A stretch of DNA of 64,000 bases, taken from contig NZ_JAJNOR010000002.1 in NCBI RefSeq assembly GCF_021044755.1, positions 62,001 to 126,000 of the forward strand, in the 5' to 3' direction. How positions within the stretch are numbered: the stretch's first letter is position 1; each line of letters opens with the position of its first letter. The notes under the pieces were generated by a model. It made no database searches. It saw nothing but the letters and a program-made list of their open reading frames with translations, and was not told the DNA's origin. The stretch comes from Lientehia hominis. GTDB taxonomy: Bacteria > Bacillota > Clostridia > Lachnospirales > Lachnospiraceae. Positions 60,515 to 64,000 of the stretch are shown here, one piece after another. The translations under genes and the position numbers were made by a program.

Positions 60515-61912
60515 CTAGTAGCCTCTCTGCTGAAGCGCCTGAGCACCCCATGTCGTCCCCGAATACGCAGGATTATCAATGAGCTGGTTATAATAGCTCA
60601 CAGCCTTTCCCCAGTCGCCAAGATTGTGATAGCATACGCCCATATAGAAGATCACCTCCGGATAATCCGGCTGAAGCTCCAGGCACTTATCAAAATACAC
60701 CCTGGCCGTCTCCCAGCTTCTGGCATCGTATGCCGCCTTGCCCAAATTAAACAGGTTCTGAACGCCGCTGTCATTAAACTCCGAGTTCAGTGAATTGTAT
60801 ACACTCTGGAAGGTTTCGTTGGTCACCAGGCTGGGATCTATGGAAGAAATGGAGTCCATGGCCCCGATATAATCCCCGCTGGCTTTCAGCGTCAGCACAT
60901 TCAGAAGCTTATTGTACTCATTGATAATGCCGCCCTCACCGGTATAAGCAGCCAGTTCATTCTGAAGATTGCTCTTTTCTTCATTCAGGCTGTCGATCTG
61001 TCCCTGAAGCCCGGTAATGTTCGTATCCCGCTCCGCGATCTTTTCATTGTAGGTCAATATATTCTCATTGAAGCTGGTATTCAGCGCCTTTTCCTTCACC
61101 GGCAGGATCAGAAAATACGTAAACAGCACCCCGACTACAAGACCCACCGCCAGCAAAAGCACCGTGGCCCAGCTGCCCGTTCCCTCCCGGTAGGTGGGCA
61201 CAATAGCTTCATCCCGGACCGCATCCTCGAATAGGTCCCGCTCCACATTCTTTCGGGCCTGCTTCCTGCTCTTTTCCTTCGCGATCGCCTTTTTGTTTTT
61301 TGCGATGTCCTTAAGCTCGTCCAAATAGGAAAGAGCCGCCGTATTATTCACGTCGATGTTCAGGATAGCCCGGATGGTCTTTTCGGCTTTCGCATACTCT
61401 TCCTTTTTCAGGTAAAGCAGTCCCAGAAGCTGATACGCTTTTACAAATCTGGAATTCATGCTGATGACCTTTTTGGCCTGCAGAAGCGCCAGATCCTCAC
61501 TGTCGTGGCGGGCATAGTACAAGGCCTGGTTAAACTTCTTCAAGGTCTGGTTCATCTGATTCAGTCTGGACTGCCTGGATTGGAGCTTTCTGAGATATTC
61601 TGCCGCCAGATTATCATCCGGCTGAAGATTCTTGCTGATGACCCATTCTGCCAGCGCATCCACAGTCTCACCCATTTCATAATAAATGAGACCCAGAAGG
61701 TTCCTGGCATCCGTATTCTTTTTATATAGATCAAGACTTTTTCTGAGATAAACGGCCGCGCCGCTCAAATCCCGCACCTTTGCCTTTTCCAGCCCCACAT
61801 TGTAGTACGTGTTGGAGGCCTTGACTACTTTCCTGTACAGGGACACATCTCGCCCGCAGACAGGGCAGTATTTTCCGGTGCCCATCTGATGATGGCAATA
61901 TAAACATTCCAT
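60515..61912 (-). CDS. Zinc-ribbon, TPR and coiled-coil membrane protein
   Basis: Membrane protein of 465 aa. It begins with a zinc ribbon (CLYCHHQMGTGKYCPVCG, residues 3-20), then TPR-like helical pairs (about 30-215, including KAYQLLGLLYLKKEEYAKAEKTI), a basic stretch, one membrane span (about 250-270, TVLLLAVGLVVGVLFTYFLI), a coiled coil (about 290-320) and C-terminal TPR units (YFDKCLELQPDYPEVIFYMGVCYHNLGDW). No enzymatic domain is seen. It is probably an assembly or scaffolding protein, cytoplasmic N-terminus and outer C-terminus. A 50-aa ORF ends 7 bases upstream. Confidence 0.85.
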   Translation of the reverse strand: MECLYCHHQMGTGKYCPVCGRDVSLYRKVVKASNTYYNVGLEKAKVRDLSGAAVYLRKSLDLYKKNTDARNLLGLIYYEMGETVDALAEWVISKNLQPDDNLAAEYLRKLQSRQSRLNQMNQTLKKFNQALYYARHDSEDLALLQAKKVISMNSRFVKAYQLLGLLYLKKEEYAKAEKTIRAILNIDVNNTAALSYLDELKDIAKNKKAIAKEKSRKQARKNVERDLFEDAVRDEAIVPTYREGTGSWATVLLLAVGLVVGVLFTYFLILPVKEKALNTSFNENILTYNEKIAERDTNITGLQGQIDSLNEEKSNLQNELAAYTGEGGIINEYNKLLNVLTLKASGDYIGAMDSISSIDPSLVTNETFQSVYNSLNSEFNDSGVQNLFNLGKAAYDARSWETARVYFDKCLELQPDYPEVIFYMGVCYHNLGDWGKAVSYYNQLIDNPAYSGTTWGAQALQQRGY

Positions 61913-61919
61913 AAAATTC

Positions 61920-62072
61920 CTACTCTCTGCCGTCCTGTTCGTACTGTTCTTTCAAAAACTCCACCATGATGTCCGTCACATCTGTGATGTCCCGGTTCAC
62001 GATGGTATCCTCCACCTGGTCAATATCCCGGCTGGGCTTAAATTTGGCCAGCTCTTCTTCAAAATTCAGCAT
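61920..62072 (-). CDS. 50-aa acidic protein upstream of the TPR gene
   Basis: Short ORF of 50 codons, ATG at 62072 with a GAGAGG site 10 bases upstream and its stop 7 bases ahead of the TPR gene. The product is acidic (LNFEEELAKFKPSRDIDQVED, then a helical stretch MVEFLKEQYEQDG). It is likely co-transcribed with the TPR gene. Family unknown. Confidence 0.65.
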   Translation of the reverse strand: MLNFEEELAKFKPSRDIDQVEDTIVNRDITDVTDIMVEFLKEQYEQDGRE

Positions 62073-62259
62073 ACAGACTCATCCTCTCTAAAATCACAGA
62101 TACAAAAAGTATATCATAGTTTCCATGAATGCACACCTTCAAAATTCTTAAAATTTTCTATATGTGCAAGAAGTATTCTACTACAAATTACCATTTTTTA
62201 CAATTGAAAAAGGCCGACAGAAATCGCCATACTTTTCATTTCTCCGGACTTTTCCAGAA

Positions 62260-63561
62260 TCATGAGCCGGCTTTTTCCCTCAGGAGCTCTTTGATGCTTC
62301 CCGCCAGATATAGGGAACCTGCGATAAATACAAGATCCTCCTCCGATTTCTTTTCCATGGCAAAAGCAAATGCCTCCCGGATATTTCCGAAGCTCCAGAT
62401 CTGCCTGTCCGTCTTTTTTTGAAACGTCTCCAGAATATTTTTTAACGGCAGAGCCCTGTAGCTGTTAAGCTCCGTCAGAATAAATCCGTTAAAGTCCGCG
62501 CCCCGGCAGATCTCATCGATCATTGTCTCATAATCCTTGTCCGCCACTGCCGAAAAAAGCAGATACTTTTTTCCGGCGCATGGAATTTTCGTTACGGTCT
62601 CAATGAAGACCCTGATTCCGTCGTCGTTGTGGGCGCCGTCCATATAAACGCCGGGAAGCACCGGTTCCATCCGTCCGGGCCAGGAAGTATGAAGGAGCGC
62701 TTCTTCCAGTCTGCCCGGCTTCTTCCCCTCCAGAATATGAACGGCGGTCAGGGCCAGCGACGCGTTCATCGCCTGATAATCTGCCACAAAAGGCACGCGG
62801 AACTCTCTTCCGGCCAGCACTCCTTCTGTCATCCGGAATTCGATTCCTGCCCTGTCTCTCTTTGTGATATCATAATCTGCGGGATTCACAGGCCAGGCCG
62901 GCGCGCGCTTCTCTGCCGCAGCTTTTCTTATCACACGAGAAGCCTCTTCTCTGCTGTCATCATAGACTACAGGCCTTCCCTCTTTTATGATACCGGCTTT
63001 TTCCCAGGCAATCTGGGAGATCGTATCACCAAGTATCTCCGTATGGTCCAGCCCGATCGACGCGATCACACAGACCAAGGGAGAATCAATCACGTTGGTG
63101 GCATCCAGCCGCCCGCCGAGCCCCACCTCCAGCACCGTGATATCCACCTTCATTTCCCGGAAGATCAGCATGCCGATCAGAAATAAATATTCAAAATAAG
63201 AAGGATGGACAATCTCATCCTTCCTTTCCTCACACAGATTATAAAGTTGGTGAAAGGCGTCCAGAAACAGCTCTTCACCGACCTGTTCACCGTCTATCAA
63301 AAAACGCTCTGTGATGTCCACCAGATGGGGAGAAGTGAATGTCCCCACCCGGTACTTGTTTTCCCTCAGGATGCTGCTTATAAACGCACAAACGGAACCC
63401 TTCCCATTGGTCCCCGCCACATGGATGAACTTCTGTCCACTTTCCGGGTGCCCGAGAAGCTCCAGAATCCGTCTTTCATTCTCCATCGTGGTCTTCTTAG
63501 AAAAGCGGGGGATATCATTCAGATAATCCTCCGCTTCTTTTATATTCATTTTATATCCCAT
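62260..63561 (-). CDS. folC: Folylpolyglutamate synthase / dihydrofolate synthase
   Basis: Adds glutamate to folates and dihydropteroate. The 433-aa protein has the P-loop GTNGKGSVC near residue 55, FTSPHLVDITER near 78, VGLGGRLDATN near 145 and MDGAHNDDG near 310, a Mur-ligase-type fold. The ATG at 63561 is preferred because GAGGAAACG is upstream; a start 21 bases earlier lacks this. No other folate genes lie beside it. Confidence 0.93.
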   Translation of the reverse strand: MGYKMNIKEAEDYLNDIPRFSKKTTMENERRILELLGHPESGQKFIHVAGTNGKGSVCAFISSILRENKYRVGTFTSPHLVDITERFLIDGEQVGEELFLDAFHQLYNLCEERKDEIVHPSYFEYLFLIGMLIFREMKVDITVLEVGLGGRLDATNVIDSPLVCVIASIGLDHTEILGDTISQIAWEKAGIIKEGRPVVYDDSREEASRVIRKAAAEKRAPAWPVNPADYDITKRDRAGIEFRMTEGVLAGREFRVPFVADYQAMNASLALTAVHILEGKKPGRLEEALLHTSWPGRMEPVLPGVYMDGAHNDDGIRVFIETVTKIPCAGKKYLLFSAVADKDYETMIDEICRGADFNGFILTELNSYRALPLKNILETFQKKTDRQIWSFGNIREAFAFAMEKKSEEDLVFIAGSLYLAGSIKELLREKAGS

Positions 63562-63653
63562 GATCGTTTCCTCTGTCTGCATTATTTTTCTTTGATTATA
63601 ATACAGATCTTTCGATATGCAAACATTTTATCAAAGGAAACCGTAAAAATTCG

Positions 63654-64000
63654 CTACAAAACCTCTCTCTTCCATTTTCCCTGCCGGTAAAACAGATATG
63701 AAAGAATCGTGGAAATAGTCCAGCCGATGGGCCAGGACAGCCAGATTCCCGTGGAATGGAAAGGTACGGAAAGAAGAAACGAAAGTATCACCCGGAGCAG
63801 GAGATCAGTAAACGTCGCCGCCATGAAGTACCGCATCGCTCCGGCCCCCCGCAGCACTCCGTCAGCCATCAGCTTCAGCGAGACCACAAAATAGAAGGGT
63901 GAAACAATCTTTAAAAACGTTGTGCCGGTGGAAAGTGCGGTTCCCACATCTGCGCCTGAGGGAAGAAATAAAAAGATCATTTCCTTTCCGAACAGGAAAA
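63654..64000 (-). CDS. MATE family transporter, C-terminal end
   Basis: Last part of a MATE-type exporter; the frame is open at the right edge. It has membrane-span patterns with FGKEMIFLFLPSG, KLMADGVLRGAGAMRYFM and SFLLSVPFHSTGIWLSWPIGW, which are typical of the family's later spans. It is a separate gene from the complete MATE gene at 338-1723 and differs from it in sequence. Confidence 0.82.
   Translation of the reverse strand, partial: FLFGKEMIFLFLPSGADVGTALSTGTTFLKIVSPFYFVVSLKLMADGVLRGAGAMRYFMAATFTDLLLRVILSFLLSVPFHSTGIWLSWPIGWTISTILSYLFYRQGKWKREVL

Noticed and set aside
1..64000. CRISPR arrays, tRNA and rRNA genes
   Set aside because: None could be seen by eye; no regular repeat-spacer pattern and no cloverleaf with CCA-type ends was noticed.

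Overview
The window looks like the chromosome of a spore-forming Lachnospiraceae-type Clostridium (Firmicutes). The evidence is mid-GC DNA with strong AGGAGG-type ribosome sites, a complete spoIIAA-spoIIAB-sigF operon, spoVA genes, two-OB-fold SSB, TTG and GTG starts, and several surface proteins with Gram-positive anchors. No rRNA, tRNA or CRISPR array was seen.

Layout. 1-5.2 kb: end of a GNAT gene, a MATE exporter, pyruvate kinase, sfsA and class II aldolase. 5.2-25.1 kb: feoA and feoB, with feoB cut in two by a 17.6-kb element at 6590-24225. 25.2-26.8 kb: a DUF4432 epimerase and a gene-free stretch rich in hairpins. 26.8-32.5 kb: HAD hydrolase and the purine genes purA, purB, purF, purC. 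32.7-35.3 kb: a small lipoprotein, dapB and dapA, the latter behind a lysine riboswitch. 35.3-43.3 kb: corrinoid adenosyltransferase, an SSB, a GT2 glycosyltransferase, YfhO, argH and xylB. 43.4-54.9 kb: a decayed DUF1848 gene, an Ig-repeat membrane protein with a Ser/Thr kinase, a decayed MerR gene, a SRPBCC protein and a 1613-aa surface protein. 55.2-60.4 kb: sporulation region with spoVAD, divergent spoVAA-AB-AC, and the spoIIA operon. 60.5-64 kb: a zinc-ribbon/TPR membrane protein, a 50-aa protein, folC and the end of a second MATE gene.

The main discovery is the element in feoB. One leftward operon runs from a C-A-T-C-A-T-R nonribosomal peptide synthetase through a 7TM histidine kinase, a REC/HD-GYP response regulator, an acyl-AMP ligase and a carrier protein to an Sfp-type PPTase. 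The right end holds two convergent large serine recombinases, a 47-aa ORF coupled to one of them, and a lipoprotein. Both recombinases look damaged. The two feoB halves share CATGTG at the junctions; joining them there gives an uninterrupted 657-codon feoB with the spacing expected of the family. The synthetase ends in a reductase, and together with the free-standing acyl ligase and carrier it predicts an N-acylated dipeptide aldehyde or a product derived from it, the class of gut clostridial protease inhibitors. The cell has therefore exchanged this FeoB ferrous iron transporter for a peptide-aldehyde pathway with its own sensor and c-di-GMP-type output.

The remaining genes are mostly core metabolism. 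The purine genes supply IMP-to-AMP and early de novo steps. dapA and dapB are lysine-controlled. The sporulation genes carry paired sigma-G-like promoters in the spoVAD/spoVAA divergent region.
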